A stretch of 64,000 nt of DNA from the NCBI RefSeq assembly GCF_900106785.1, contig NZ_LT629845.1:920481-984480 (forward strand), read 5' to 3'. A program made the position numbers and the translations under genes. The notes beneath the pieces were generated by a model. The model saw nothing but the letters and a program-made list of their open reading frames with translations, did not search any database and was not told the origin of the DNA. Of this stretch, positions 17,753-26,481 are shown piece after piece; the first letter of the stretch is position 1; every line of letters starts with the position of its first letter. Source of the DNA: Prevotellamassilia timonensis (lineage in GTDB: Bacteria > Bacteroidota > Bacteroidia > Bacteroidales > Bacteroidaceae).

Positions 17753-17835
17753 AACCGATAGATTAATGTTTCGCTTACAAAAGTATAATTTCTAAAATAT
17801 TTAGCAAAGATATTTATATATGTTTTTTAGCAAGT

Positions 17836-18501
17836 TTATCTCACACCTCCCACAAATCCCCCATAAAAATCATGCTGCGGAAACTTTTCACACCCAATGT
17901 ACAGCGTATCAAAAGCATCAGTGCAATCGGTGCGATGCTCCAACAAGTCCTCCTCTGATTCGGGATTTTTCTCTGTGGACTTGTTTTTGCGGAAACCGTT
18001 TCTTCCACGTTCCACCCCTGCACTTTGTATGGCAAGAATAAGATCATCGTTGTTCTGGCGGTTGAAGTAAGGCATCAAGCGTTGCTTGCCTGAAAAGCCT
18101 TGGTTGATGAGCAAGTACTTTTCATCATGGCGCATGGGGTTGCCAAGATACACATCTTGTACACTCCAGCCGTGGCGTTCAAATTCATGCACAACTACCC
18201 AATGAAAGTCTTGATTGTTCACGGCATAGTTAGAGCCAAGAGCGGTGGCATCATAGTAATAGATGACACTGTGATTGGTATGGGGCGCATAGTAAGTGCA
18301 GAAGTCGGCAATGAGCGCAGGGATTTTGCGCTCAAATTTTACGTAGAAAAATTTGAGTACATTTAGGCGGTTGCCGCGAGACTGACCGCACACAACCCAA
18401 TTGATATTGGCATTGTAGTCCATGCCAACACAAAACTCAAGGTCAGCATTGATGCGGCAATTTAAGAACGGATGGAGAGAAAGATGTCCAAGGCTATACG
18501 C
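17836..18501 (-). pseudogene. Terminase large subunit, C-terminal nuclease part
   Basis: 221 codons open from just after a TGA at 18504. The sequence YSLGHLSLHPFLNCRINADL, CVGMDYNANINWVVCGQ, then YYYDATALGSNY and NNDDLILAIQSAGV with DCTDAFDTLYIGCE is the RNase H-like nuclease half of a phage terminase large subunit (acidic residues in DYNA and D-A-T, and the distal DAFD). The ATPase half is missing: upstream sequence is the duplicated junction segment. It ends FPQHDFYGGFVGGVR. Truncated and probably inactive. Confidence 0.75.
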
Positions 18502-18539
18502 TCAGCCCCTCTCAAAAAGCACATAGCCTTGCCACTTCA

Positions 18540-18712
18540 CAAGATTGGCGGAACAAGGTGCTCGTCACCGCCCCACATCTAAGCTCTGCTCCATGTAGCC
18601 CACCTCTCCCACTCCTCCACACCCAAGCACACGAAAAAGCCGCCATGAACACAACAAGAGAGCCAATGCGCACGGCGGCTGAAAGAAAGGATCGCCCGAA
18701 AGGGAGGGCTTG
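18540..18712. repeat. Duplicated phage junction segment, copy 1
   Basis: Counterpart of 16440-16622. It includes the terminator hairpin GCCGCC..GGCGGC (about 18640-18680 on the minus strand, followed by TTTTTC) after the cargo pair 19394-18720, then a broken version of the next phage gene start, then the terminase fragment. Confidence 0.7.
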
Positions 18713-18719
18713 GAATAAG

Positions 18720-19106
18720 TTATTCCTTATAAGAATCTAGTTCAGAAGCATCATAAGTTGTAATGCCAGAGAACCAACCTCTATCACAATTTATACGGTT
18801 GCCTCTGACTCCAACAACTTTCATCTTTCCTCCATATTTCTTATGAGTGACATAATCACCCATCTTGAAGTTATGGGTTATGACATCTTTTTTTGTCTGC
18901 TCTTTTTCCTGTTCTTCTTTCTCTAGAACTATTTTCTGAGATTGCGTTTGTGGACACTCTTGTCGTTCCTGTACAATTGTCATTTTAAGTTCATGTACTT
19001 CCCTCGTAAGTTGTTCCACGTTATTTGTCATACCCCAAATCTTAAAGAAAAGAATGAGACAAAGAATACTCCATACAAGAGCTAATAGATAAGCGAATAC
19101 TTCCAT
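18720..19106 (-). CDS. Membrane-anchored protein with DUF2158/KOW-like domain
   Basis: 128 aa. An N-terminal transmembrane helix (about 4-26), a coiled-coil (NVEQLTREVHELKMTIVQER), a Glu/Lys/Gln-rich linker, and a C-terminal small beta domain FKMGDYVTHKKYGGKMKVVG with CDRGWFSG. The last resembles DUF2158/YodC-like SH3 folds. Together with 19110-19394 (three-base gap) it forms a two-gene membrane unit. It occupies the same slot, relative to the terminase end and the junction repeat, as the secreted pair at 16629-17752. Function unknown. Confidence 0.65.
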   Translation of the reverse strand: MEVFAYLLALVWSILCLILFFKIWGMTNNVEQLTREVHELKMTIVQERQECPQTQSQKIVLEKEEQEKEQTKKDVITHNFKMGDYVTHKKYGGKMKVVGVRGNRINCDRGWFSGITTYDASELDSYKE

Positions 19107-19109
19107 TGA

Positions 19110-19394
19110 TTAAGGTAATTTTATTTTATCAAGTGAATCCTTAGGTACTGCAACACCAAGAAGAATTATGCCTGAAACTATAAAAAAATAGCCAAATCCT
19201 TTTTGAACTATTTCAGCTACATCTGCTGCATTTTTTGCAGCTATTGCCGCTGCGTTTTGTATGCCTGTATAAGCATCTCCACCATATGTCTTTTCAGATA
19301 CATACGAACCAGCACGTTCGTCAAAACATTTATGGCTAAAATAGAACGAACATAGTGCAGCAACTACAAAAATAAGAGATTTTATATACCTCAT
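19110..19394 (-). CDS. Small membrane protein
   Basis: 94 aa with an N-terminal hydrophobic segment (IKSLIFVVAALCSFYFSH), a polar middle with TYGGDAYTGIQNAAAIAAKN, and a second membrane helix (GYFFIVSGIILLGVAV). Similar short two-helix proteins occur widely in Bacteroides genomes, as far as I recall, without known function. First gene of the cargo pair with 18720-19106; the regions up- and downstream are phage-derived repeats. Confidence 0.65.
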   Translation of the reverse strand: MRYIKSLIFVVAALCSFYFSHKCFDERAGSYVSEKTYGGDAYTGIQNAAAIAAKNAADVAEIVQKGFGYFFIVSGIILLGVAVPKDSLDKIKLP

Positions 19395-19482
19395 AGACTA
19401 AAGATTAGAGTTAATATTCATACTACAAAATTACGAATATTAGCAATATTGTTGACAATCCATTTGTATGTTCTTAAACATA

Positions 19483-19535
19483 TTATCTCACATCATCCAC
19501 AAATTCCCAATAAAAATCATGCTGCGAGAACAGCA
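19483..19535 (-). repeat. Duplicate of the terminase 3' end
   Basis: Minus-strand frame ends QHDFYWEFVDDVR-stop, matching QHDFYGGFVGGVR-stop at 17836-17880 in both protein and DNA. Only the terminase tail is present here. It marks the upstream border of the cargo pair at 18720-19394. Confidence 0.7.
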
Positions 19536-19559
19536 CCAGCATATACAAGCACCTACCCC

Positions 19560-20060
19560 ACGCACACCTCCTCCAAAACGCAACGCACAATGTATACCTT
19601 TGTGTATTCTGCCCCCCCCTATTTGCTTGATTCTTTATTTTGTCTACACTCTGCACTTTCGTTCGTAACCCGTTGATTATTAACACGTAAATCAGTGTAT
19701 GCACCACATCATTTCAACTACACGGACATCTGCACTTTTCTTTTTCAACAACTCCACGCCACGGTTACGACTGAGAGCCAAAACTGATACGGGAGGGCGG
19801 AAATGCTATCGGAGCTACAGAAATGCCTCGCCCCCATTACATAGAAATGCCTGCAGACTATACTGTTGCCACAGCACCTCGTGGACGGTGTAACAAATTG
19901 CTGCCTGCACCAACACTATCGAACTTAAGAAGTGCAGACTGTAGTGCAGATAGTGTAGACAAAATGCTATGGTGTATACACCGCATTTTACGTTGATAAT
20001 CAATACAAAGCGTAACAAAAGTGCAGAGTGCAGACAAAAGAGCGAAAAGACTCATAAGGC
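19560..20060. other. Gene-free stretch with TGCAGA/GTAGACA repeats
   Basis: No convincing gene from 19536 to 20401. Around 19640-20050 there are repeated short motifs (CTACACTCTGCAC, GTGCAGACTGTAGTGCAGAT, GTGCAGAGTGCAGAC) arranged in both orientations, in a layout that recalls the CTTACAC-repeat element R1 but with a different motif. It may be a diverged relative. 20060-20340 shows only a short inverted repeat (GCGTAGCGAGCTACGC). Confidence 0.35.
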
Positions 20061-20351
20061 AGTGTATATCATAAGCAGGTATTCTGAATTAGTCGGTATG
20101 GATTGATGCGATGTTTGTAACAGAAGCTTTGGTTAAAGAATGAGCGTAGCGAGCTACGCGTACAATGCAACCTAAATTTAGGAGATAAACAATGTGCCAA
20201 AGCATATCGAATAATGCAGAGCACTATTATATTGATATGTATTGACGGACGACTGCACCGATTTCTTGAGAAGCACCATGAGAGACACCGTGGTGAGGCG
20301 AACCTGTTGCAAAACCATTAAGAACGTCCAACTGTGATACAGACAAAAAAA

Positions 20352-20372
20352 GGAGGTCAAAGCCTCCCTAAA
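20352..20372 (-). terminator. Terminator of DUF3078 gene
   Basis: The minus strand reads GGAGGCTTTGACCTCC followed by seven T residues, about 30 bases after the stop of 20402-21754. The T-run lies at 20345-20351. Confidence 0.8.
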
Positions 20373-20401
20373 AATAGATCTCACTATTTGCAAGACGTTT
20401 G

Positions 20402-21754
20402 CTAAAAATTCACATTCAGCCCCAAAGACAATAGTTCATTGAACTCAAAATTCGATTGGCCTTCCGAACGTTTCCGGCTGTCATCAAAGCGAGGGAACAA
20501 AAAGACCCTTGCAGACAAGTAGCGGTTAATTGAGAGGTTGAAGGTATTTTCCCACTCCAATTGTGTCGAAGAGTAATCGGTAAAGAAGTAAATGCGTCCA
20601 CTCCAACTCACATTTTTTACTATGTTCCAGGTGTAATTGACCGTCACATTCGAACCATACTCCCATTTAGAATGGTGTTTACCACTTGAAACGCCAAAAT
20701 CCTTGATAAGAGAAGGTCGACCTACATATTTTAATTTTAAGGCCAAAGGAGACAATGTCGCATTTACCTTGAAACGGCCATTACGTGATGACTGCTGATA
20801 ATCCATACCAATAGAAAGCAGAGACTCGAATGGTGACATAAAATCAGAATAAACCTTTTCGTCGTTGGCCTTATAACCTTTGTAAAACTGGGTCCAACTC
20901 TGCAACATGATGGTGTAGTACCAATGTTTAACTGCACGCAAACCAAGTTTGTTCGTCAAACGCAATAAATCGGAATTTGTTTTATACTTATGTTTTTCGT
21001 CATTATGCGATGTTTGAAACCCTAACTTCATCTCAAGTTTGTTGTCAAACGTCAGTTTACGCTGGTTATTATAATTTGCTTCTATCACTGTAGCTGCCAA
21101 CAGGGCGTTATGACTCTCCCCTCCTTTGTACCAATTATCTGAAACATAGCTTTGGGTAAACTGTAAAGAGAAGTTCGTTTTGAAGTTCCAAAAATTGGGT
21201 TTTCTGACAACAATGCCATAATTACCATCACCAGCAGGCAATGGCAATTTATCAGACGAGCTACTATCATAATGTTCAGACAACATCAGTTCAGGCGGTT
21301 CTGGCTGTTCCTCTATATTAGCTACTGGTTGGTGTATAGAATCGGGCAGTGCAATCTGAGGCTGCATCAAGCAGCCTTGTACTAAAGCATAATCGGTATG
21401 TTTCAATATTTCAAGTTTTGGTGCACTTAGTGAGCCATTTATTACTGGCTTACAATCAGTTAACGAGAACAACCTATTTAATACTTGAGCATATAAAGAT
21501 GGTTTGCAGACAAGTGACACATAGTAAGGATTAACCAACGAATCTGAGGGTATATAAGAAGATATCCCCAGCTTTATTGAATCCATCTTCATTAAGGCAC
21601 GCTTCACTATCCGTTGGTTAGCATCGTTCAACGAGTTATCATGCGCAACGTGATAATGTGATTTGTTTGCAAAAACAAACGATGCAGACGTAAACCATAG
21701 AAACCCCAATAACATACATGTCAATATATTTGCAGTATATTTGTTCTTTTGCAT
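20402..21754 (-). CDS. DUF3078 outer-membrane protein
   Basis: 450 aa. Signal peptide (about 1-29, ending SFVFA). The N-terminal third is a variable, probably periplasmic region; from about residue 190 (KPNFWNFKTNFSLQFTQSYV, SDNWYKGGESHNALLAAT) the sequence matches DUF3078, a beta-barrel-like domain common in Bacteroidetes outer-membrane proteins, ending FNELLSLGLNVNF with a C-terminal aromatic residue. Single gene, divergent from rpoD, with a MITE-like element in its upstream region. Confidence 0.8.
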   Translation of the reverse strand: MQKNKYTANILTCMLLGFLWFTSASFVFANKSHYHVAHDNSLNDANQRIVKRALMKMDSIKLGISSYIPSDSLVNPYYVSLVCKPSLYAQVLNRLFSLTDCKPVINGSLSAPKLEILKHTDYALVQGCLMQPQIALPDSIHQPVANIEEQPEPPELMLSEHYDSSSSDKLPLPAGDGNYGIVVRKPNFWNFKTNFSLQFTQSYVSDNWYKGGESHNALLAATVIEANYNNQRKLTFDNKLEMKLGFQTSHNDEKHKYKTNSDLLRLTNKLGLRAVKHWYYTIMLQSWTQFYKGYKANDEKVYSDFMSPFESLLSIGMDYQQSSRNGRFKVNATLSPLALKLKYVGRPSLIKDFGVSSGKHHSKWEYGSNVTVNYTWNIVKNVSWSGRIYFFTDYSSTQLEWENTFNLSINRYLSARVFLFPRFDDSRKRSEGQSNFEFNELLSLGLNVNF

Positions 21755-21768
21755 ATATTCGATTATAA

Positions 21769-21979
21769 ATAGGTGTTCAAAATCATTTTATACAACCAGC
21801 AGGCGACATTTTCACATTGAAAGCACATTCTCGAGACGCATCTGACCCTCTTCGCTCTCGGCCACATTGCGCGTTCGATTCATTTCCCCGTTATCGGGGG
21901 ACAGAAGCCCTCACCGATGGAAACATCTGCGCCCCGATAACGCACTTTCAATGTAAAAACGTTTTTGAACACCTACTTA
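21769..21979. repeat. MITE-like element D, copy 1
   Basis: Inverted ends TAGGTGTTCAAAAT and a matching TTTTGAACACCTA, about 210 bp in total. Similar along most of its length to 26858-27044 (shared CACATTG-AAGCACATTCTC-AGACGCATCTG and CTGCGCCCCGATAA). No coding capacity. It occupies the rpoD/DUF3078 intergenic region. Confidence 0.8.
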
Positions 21980-22125
21980 GATATTGTATATATGTGGCAT
22001 TTTACAAGGCCACAAGTCTATTTGTTTCGCGAAGTTAAGCATTTATTCAGCAAAAAACTTTGTCAGTCAATGATAATAATCTATTTTTGGCTGATTTTTC
22101 AACATTAAATGCGACTACAGCCATG

Positions 22126-22983
22126 ATGAGACAGCTAAAAATAACAGTTGCCATAACGTCTCGCGGCAGCGAAGCGCTTGAACGCTACCTGCAAGATATT
22201 AGCAAGGAAGAGATGGTCAGCACAGATGAGGAAGTGGAACTGGCTAAACGAATTCGCCAAGGTGACAAGGAAGCACTTGAGAGATTGGTGAAAGCCAACT
22301 TGCGTTTTGTTGTTTCTGTTGCCAAACAGTATCAAGGCCAAGGATTAGAGCTCACAGACCTTATTAACGAGGGCAATGTGGGACTCATAAATGCGGCAAT
22401 GAAGTTTGACGAAACACGTGGCTTCAAGTTTATTTCCTACGCTGTTTGGTGGGTTCGTCAAAGCATACTGCAGGCATTGGCAGACAAGAGCCGACTCGTA
22501 AGATTACCATTAAACCAAATTGGTTATGTGAGTAAAGTTAATCACTTTTATCACGATTTCATGCAAAAGAACAACAGGGCGCCCTCCCTTGATGAAGTGG
22601 CTGACGCCCTTGGCATGGAAAAGAGCAAGGTAAACGCGGCCCTTCTCACATCAGGCAAACATATTTCAATGAATGCCCCCTTGATAGATGATGAAGACAG
22701 TTGTCTGCTCGACCTGTTGACAAATGATGACAAAGGTAACGCTGATTCATCGCTAATTTCAGACTCGCTCAAAGAGGAAGTGCATCATGCACTGGACTTA
22801 TTGCCCGAAAGAGAGTCGCAAGTCATACGAATGTACTTTGGAATAAACACGCCGGAGCTTAGCCTTGAAGAAATAGGTGAAAAACTCAACTTGAGCAGAG
22901 AGCGAGTCAGACAGATTAAAGAAAAAGCACTCACCTTGTTGCGCAACGCACAAATAGGAAGCGTATTAAAAGAGTATTTATAA
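22126..22983 (+). CDS. rpoD: Principal RNA polymerase sigma factor
   Basis: 285 aa starting MRQLKITVAIT, the usual start of Bacteroidetes primary sigma factors. Region 1.2 (LERYLQDISKEEMVSTDEEV), region 2 (DLINEGNVGLINAAMKFDET, FISYAVWWVRQSI), region 3 (APSLDEVADALGMEKSKVNA) and region 4 with the HTH (LSLEEIGEKLNLSRERVRQI) are all present. Region 1.1 is absent, as is normal for the phylum. It directs transcription from TTTG/TAnnTTTG promoters such as those noted in this window. The longer frame from 22060 begins with TTG and is not needed. Confidence 0.95.
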   Translation: MRQLKITVAITSRGSEALERYLQDISKEEMVSTDEEVELAKRIRQGDKEALERLVKANLRFVVSVAKQYQGQGLELTDLINEGNVGLINAAMKFDETRGFKFISYAVWWVRQSILQALADKSRLVRLPLNQIGYVSKVNHFYHDFMQKNNRAPSLDEVADALGMEKSKVNAALLTSGKHISMNAPLIDDEDSCLLDLLTNDDKGNADSSLISDSLKEEVHHALDLLPERESQVIRMYFGINTPELSLEEIGEKLNLSRERVRQIKEKALTLLRNAQIGSVLKEYL

Positions 22984-23087
22984 GGAATAAGAACAAAAGC
23001 ATACATTTGTCTTGCATATTTCACGTCGACATACTGATATTTTAGAGCTAACGGAGGCAAAGAGGCACATTTATCAAATAAAATAAG

Positions 23088-23095
23088 TAACTTTG
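23088..23095 (+). promoter_or_regulatory. Bacteroidetes -7 element TAACTTTG
   Basis: Matches TAnnTTTG, 40 bases upstream of the ATG at 23135. It would start the transcript that can run through the HPr-kinase-like, S24/S26 and PqqD genes. No clear -33 box. Confidence 0.5.
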
Positions 23096-23134
23096 CCACA
23101 TAAACATATCTTATCAATATTGAAAACGAAGCAC

Positions 23135-23539
23135 ATGAGTAAAATTGCACAAACAATATCAGCCGTTCTGATTATACTATTTACCTTTTGCACAAACATG
23201 CAAGCAGAAAACAGAAAGAGCGAAACTGTGTACGCCTTTGCATACGGCACTTGTTTTAATGATTCTATCATTTACTTATCAACCGTAGAGAAGCTCGACA
23301 GTGCTAATATCGACCCAAAGACGAAGTTCTTAACCGACCGAAAGTTTTACGCTAACAACTTTAAGTATTTCCTTGATAATCAGTACAAAGAAATACACAC
23401 ATGTGCCATATTTTTCAACAAAAGCAAAGAGAAATTAGAAAAGACATATATTAAGCTACGACGCAATACAAACAAAGACAAGCACAGCACGTTAGTTGAA
23501 ATTCCATTGTCAACATTCAGTTTATCAAAGATACAATGA
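23135..23539 (+). CDS. Secreted protein of unknown function
   Basis: 134 aa with a signal peptide (MSKIAQTISAVLIILFTFCT, cleavage after NMQAE). The mature part has the motif VYAFAYGTCFNDSIIYLSTV, common to small Bacteroidales exported proteins of unknown role. First gene after a TAACTTTG promoter and directly upstream of the HPr-kinase-like gene, with 31 bases between its stop and the TTG start used here. It could be an independent gene or part of the peptide-modification module; I see no precursor-like core region. Confidence 0.65.
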   Translation: MSKIAQTISAVLIILFTFCTNMQAENRKSETVYAFAYGTCFNDSIIYLSTVEKLDSANIDPKTKFLTDRKFYANNFKYFLDNQYKEIHTCAIFFNKSKEKLEKTYIKLRRNTNKDKHSTLVEIPLSTFSLSKIQ

Positions 23540-23570
23540 GTCAACGCTACTAACATATATTTTTAATACA

Positions 23571-24452
23571 TTGGAAACATTACTCTTCAAGGTGGCGGAT
23601 TTGTGTTTTGCATTACACGCGCCACAAACACAGATCTTAAAAAGGCTCTTACCATCATACGCGCCATTTAACATTGACAAGGCAGACGGCAAAATTATGC
23701 TTAACGCCTTCGTCGAGAACGGACGCGTCAGCGCAGAGCCAGAAGGTGAGGAACTCGGCCAATTTGATTGCGGAGGCACGAACCATGGCATATATAAGTA
23801 CAACACTGGTTACAAAATCATCATAAGCACAATTGAGGGGCACTTGGCTTCGGCCATGATTGCGAACAACGATTTCAGCAAATGCGAAATTTCGCTCTTC
23901 GGCAATGAAAGCGACCAACAATTTGGGCTCGGAAACGCCATGATGATAGCTTTTGCCTTTTCGGCCGCATACTACGACACGCTGCTGATGCACTCGTCTG
24001 TCACTATAAACGACGGCTACGGCTACCTGTTCTTAGGTAAAAGCGGCACAGGCAAGAGCACACATTCAAGCCTGTGGCGCACATACATACAAGGATCGGA
24101 TCTACTAAACGACGACAACCCTGCTGTACGCGTCAAAGGCGAAAACGAAATTATTGTCTATGGCACACCCTGGAGTGGAAAAACGCCATGCTATAGAAAT
24201 TTGCAGTATCCCATAGGCGCTTTTGTACGCTTGGAACAACACCCGCAAAACATCATTGCTAAGGAATCGCCTTTGAAAGCCTTTGCATCAATAATATCGT
24301 CGTGCTCCACTATGATATGGGATAAACCATCGTACGCACACATCATGCACACGGCCGAAGCCGTTGCAAAGAAGACTGCTGTATATTATCTGAAATGCAG
24401 AGCTGATGAGGAAGCAGCCAAACTCAGCTATCAAACAATATCTAAACACTAA
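23571..24452 (+). CDS. HPr-kinase/PEPCK-like P-loop protein
   Basis: 293 aa from a TTG at 23571; an in-frame ATG at 23496 would overlap the previous gene. Walker A GKSGTGKSTHSSLW lies at about residues 156-169, preceded by LLMHSSVTINDGYGYLFLG, with NDDNPAVRV about 20 residues later: the arrangement of HprK-type serine kinases and their PEPCK-like relatives. HprK relatives also occur with lasso-peptide clusters as peptide kinases. It is followed one base later by a S24/S26-type peptidase gene and then a PqqD-like gene. I infer a role in modifying a peptide or protein; substrate unknown. Classic HPr is not encoded nearby. Confidence 0.75.
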   Translation: METLLFKVADLCFALHAPQTQILKRLLPSYAPFNIDKADGKIMLNAFVENGRVSAEPEGEELGQFDCGGTNHGIYKYNTGYKIIISTIEGHLASAMIANNDFSKCEISLFGNESDQQFGLGNAMMIAFAFSAAYYDTLLMHSSVTINDGYGYLFLGKSGTGKSTHSSLWRTYIQGSDLLNDDNPAVRVKGENEIIVYGTPWSGKTPCYRNLQYPIGAFVRLEQHPQNIIAKESPLKAFASIISSCSTMIWDKPSYAHIMHTAEAVAKKTAVYYLKCRADEEAAKLSYQTISKH

Positions 24453-24453
24453 A

Positions 24454-24921
24454 ATGGAAACGCGCAAGATACAAGTTCCGAATGACGTACTCATTGCCGA
24501 AATTAAACGCATGCTCGACAAGGGGCATAGCGCAACTTTCAGAGTAAAGGGCTACAGTATGCGGCCATTCTTAGAAAACGAACGCGATATTGTGAAAATT
24601 GAGCAGACTCCCGCCGAATCTATCAAGGAGAACGATGTCGTGTTGGCCGAAATTGCGACGAAAAAATATGTTTTACACCGTGTTATAGACCGCACAGACA
24701 ATCAATTAACGCTGCGCGGCGACGGCAACATACAGGGCATTGAGCATTGTCTCGACACTGACGTGGTTGGCATCGCCACCGCCTTCTATAGAAAAGGTAG
24801 AGCCAAACCAGACACCATTGATGGCATGAAATGGAAACTATACAGCAACATGTGGCTGTTCCTCACGCCATTCAGACGTATACTACTTGGCCTATACCGC
24901 AGATTGCCATTCAAATTATAA
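24454..24921 (+). CDS. S24/S26-type (signal peptidase-like) protein
   Basis: 155 aa. The motif RVKGYSMRPFLENERDIVKI carries the Ser of the SM box, and KKYVLHRVIDR the Lys region, giving the Ser/Lys dyad of S24/S26 peptidases (signal peptidase I, LexA). The C-terminus (LYSNMWLFLTPFRRILLGLY) is hydrophobic and may associate with the membrane. It begins one base after the kinase-like gene and is followed by a PqqD-like gene 34 bases later, so the three are probably one operon. Likely processes a peptide or exported protein; substrate unknown. Confidence 0.75.
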   Translation: METRKIQVPNDVLIAEIKRMLDKGHSATFRVKGYSMRPFLENERDIVKIEQTPAESIKENDVVLAEIATKKYVLHRVIDRTDNQLTLRGDGNIQGIEHCLDTDVVGIATAFYRKGRAKPDTIDGMKWKLYSNMWLFLTPFRRILLGLYRRLPFKL

Positions 24922-24955
24922 GTATTCACCTCACAACACAACCATACCGATATAT

Positions 24956-25225
24956 ATGAAAATCAAAAAAGGATTTGAGCTACGTGACATCTGTGGCGAA
25001 AAGGTTATTATGGCTACAGGCATTGAGAATGTAGACTTTAACCAAATGATCGCTCTCAATGAAAGTGCTGCCTATTTGTGGCAGTCAATTACCGACAAAG
25101 ACTTTGATGCCAATACGCTTGCCACCCTATTGTGCGAAAATTACGAAGTGAGCGAGCAAGAGGCACTTAACGATGCCCACAGCATAATTAAGGAATGGCT
25201 TGAGCAAGGCATTATCGAAGCCTGA
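24956..25225 (+). CDS. PqqD-like RiPP recognition protein
   Basis: 89 aa: MKIKKGFELRDICGEKVIMA, then MIALNESAAYLWQSI, followed by helical repeats ending IIKEWLEQGIIEA. This is the winged-helix fold of PqqD/RRE proteins, which bind leader peptides of ribosomally made, modified peptides. Stand-alone PqqD proteins next to HprK-like and peptidase genes occur in Bacteroidales, as I recall. No radical SAM, cyclase or transporter gene is adjacent, and the cognate precursor is not obvious. Confidence 0.8.
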   Translation: MKIKKGFELRDICGEKVIMATGIENVDFNQMIALNESAAYLWQSITDKDFDANTLATLLCENYEVSEQEALNDAHSIIKEWLEQGIIEA

Positions 25226-25285
25226 TACAGGCTTACTAATACGGTTGAACATACAATCAACACCAAAACAAACAATATAAAACTT

Positions 25286-26467
25286 ATGAAAGAGCTTTCT
25301 CTCAAGTACGGTTGCAACCCCAACCAAAAACCAGCCCGCATATACATGGAACAGGGCGAACTCCCCATCGAAGTGTTGGGTGGACGCCCAGGATACATCA
25401 ATTTTCTTGATGCACTTAATGGTTGGCAACTTGTTCGCGAACTTAAGGCTGCGACAGGCATTCCTGCTGCTACTTCATTCAAACACGTTTCGCCAGCTGG
25501 TGCTGCGGTCGGAATACCTATGAGTGAAACACTCAAAAAGATATACTTCGTTGACGACATTAGCGAACCTCTCTCGCCTATCGCCACAGCCTATGCACGT
25601 GCACGCGGCGCCGACAGAATGTCTTCGTATGGCGATTTTATTTCATTATCTGACACTTGTGACAAGGCAACAGCGCTTATAATCAAAAGAGAAGTCAGTG
25701 ATGGTATCATCGCACCAGACTACACACCTGAAGCGCTCGAAATATTACGTGCAAAGCGAAAGGGTACATACGTTATCTTAAAAGTAGACCCAAGTTACAA
25801 GCCGGCCCCTATTGAACACAAACAAGTATTTGGCGTAACATTTGAGCAGGGACGTAATGAAGTAGACCTTACAAGCGACAGCCTTTTTGAAAATATCCCA
25901 ACGGATAGCAAGAACTTTAGCGAAGAAGCGAAACGAGATCTTAAGATTGCACTCATCACGCTCAAATACACCCAATCAAACTCTGTTTGCTATGTTAAAG
26001 ACGGACAAGCCATTGGCATTGGTGCCGGACAGCAAAGCCGCATTCATTGCACCAGACTGGCTGGCAACAAAGCCGATATTTGGTGGCTGCGCCAGCACCC
26101 TAAGGTGATGAACTTGCCCTGGGTGGAAAAGATCCGACGTGCCGATCGTGACAACACCATTGACATATACATTTCTGAAGACCACGACGACGTACTGGCT
26201 GATGGCACATGGCAACAGTTCTTCACCGAAAAGCCAGAAGTACTAACCATGGAGGAGAAAAAAGCCTGGATTGCACAGAACACCGAGGTGTCGTTGGGGT
26301 CAGATGCATTCTTCCCATTTGGCGACAATATTGAACGCGCCCACAAAAGCGGTGTACAATATGTTGCACAAGCTGGCGGCAGCGTACGTGACGACCATGT
26401 TATAGCTACATGCAACAAATACGGCATGACCATGGCATTCACTGGCATACGCCTTTTCCACCACTAA
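25286..26467 (+). CDS. Stand-alone AICAR transformylase (PurH-like)
   Basis: 393 aa. MKELSLKYGCNPNQKPARIY, then FLDALNGWQLVRELK, TGIPAATSFKHVSPAGAAVG, and near the C-terminus SDAFFPFGDNIERAHKSGVQ: the AICAR formyltransferase domain. The IMP cyclohydrolase domain of full-length PurH is missing, so this is the short form that carries out only the formyl transfer from 10-formyl-THF in purine synthesis. Its gene follows the PqqD module by 60 bases; shared transcription is possible but functional linkage is not evident. Confidence 0.9.
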   Translation: MKELSLKYGCNPNQKPARIYMEQGELPIEVLGGRPGYINFLDALNGWQLVRELKAATGIPAATSFKHVSPAGAAVGIPMSETLKKIYFVDDISEPLSPIATAYARARGADRMSSYGDFISLSDTCDKATALIIKREVSDGIIAPDYTPEALEILRAKRKGTYVILKVDPSYKPAPIEHKQVFGVTFEQGRNEVDLTSDSLFENIPTDSKNFSEEAKRDLKIALITLKYTQSNSVCYVKDGQAIGIGAGQQSRIHCTRLAGNKADIWWLRQHPKVMNLPWVEKIRRADRDNTIDIYISEDHDDVLADGTWQQFFTEKPEVLTMEEKKAWIAQNTEVSLGSDAFFPFGDNIERAHKSGVQYVAQAGGSVRDDHVIATCNKYGMTMAFTGIRLFHH

Positions 26468-26481
26468 GCCTCAACTCGACA

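Noticed and set aside
20178..20393. Minus-strand frame of 71 codons downstream of the DUF3078 gene
   Set aside because: It spans the terminator hairpin at 20352-20367 and has no recognisable features.
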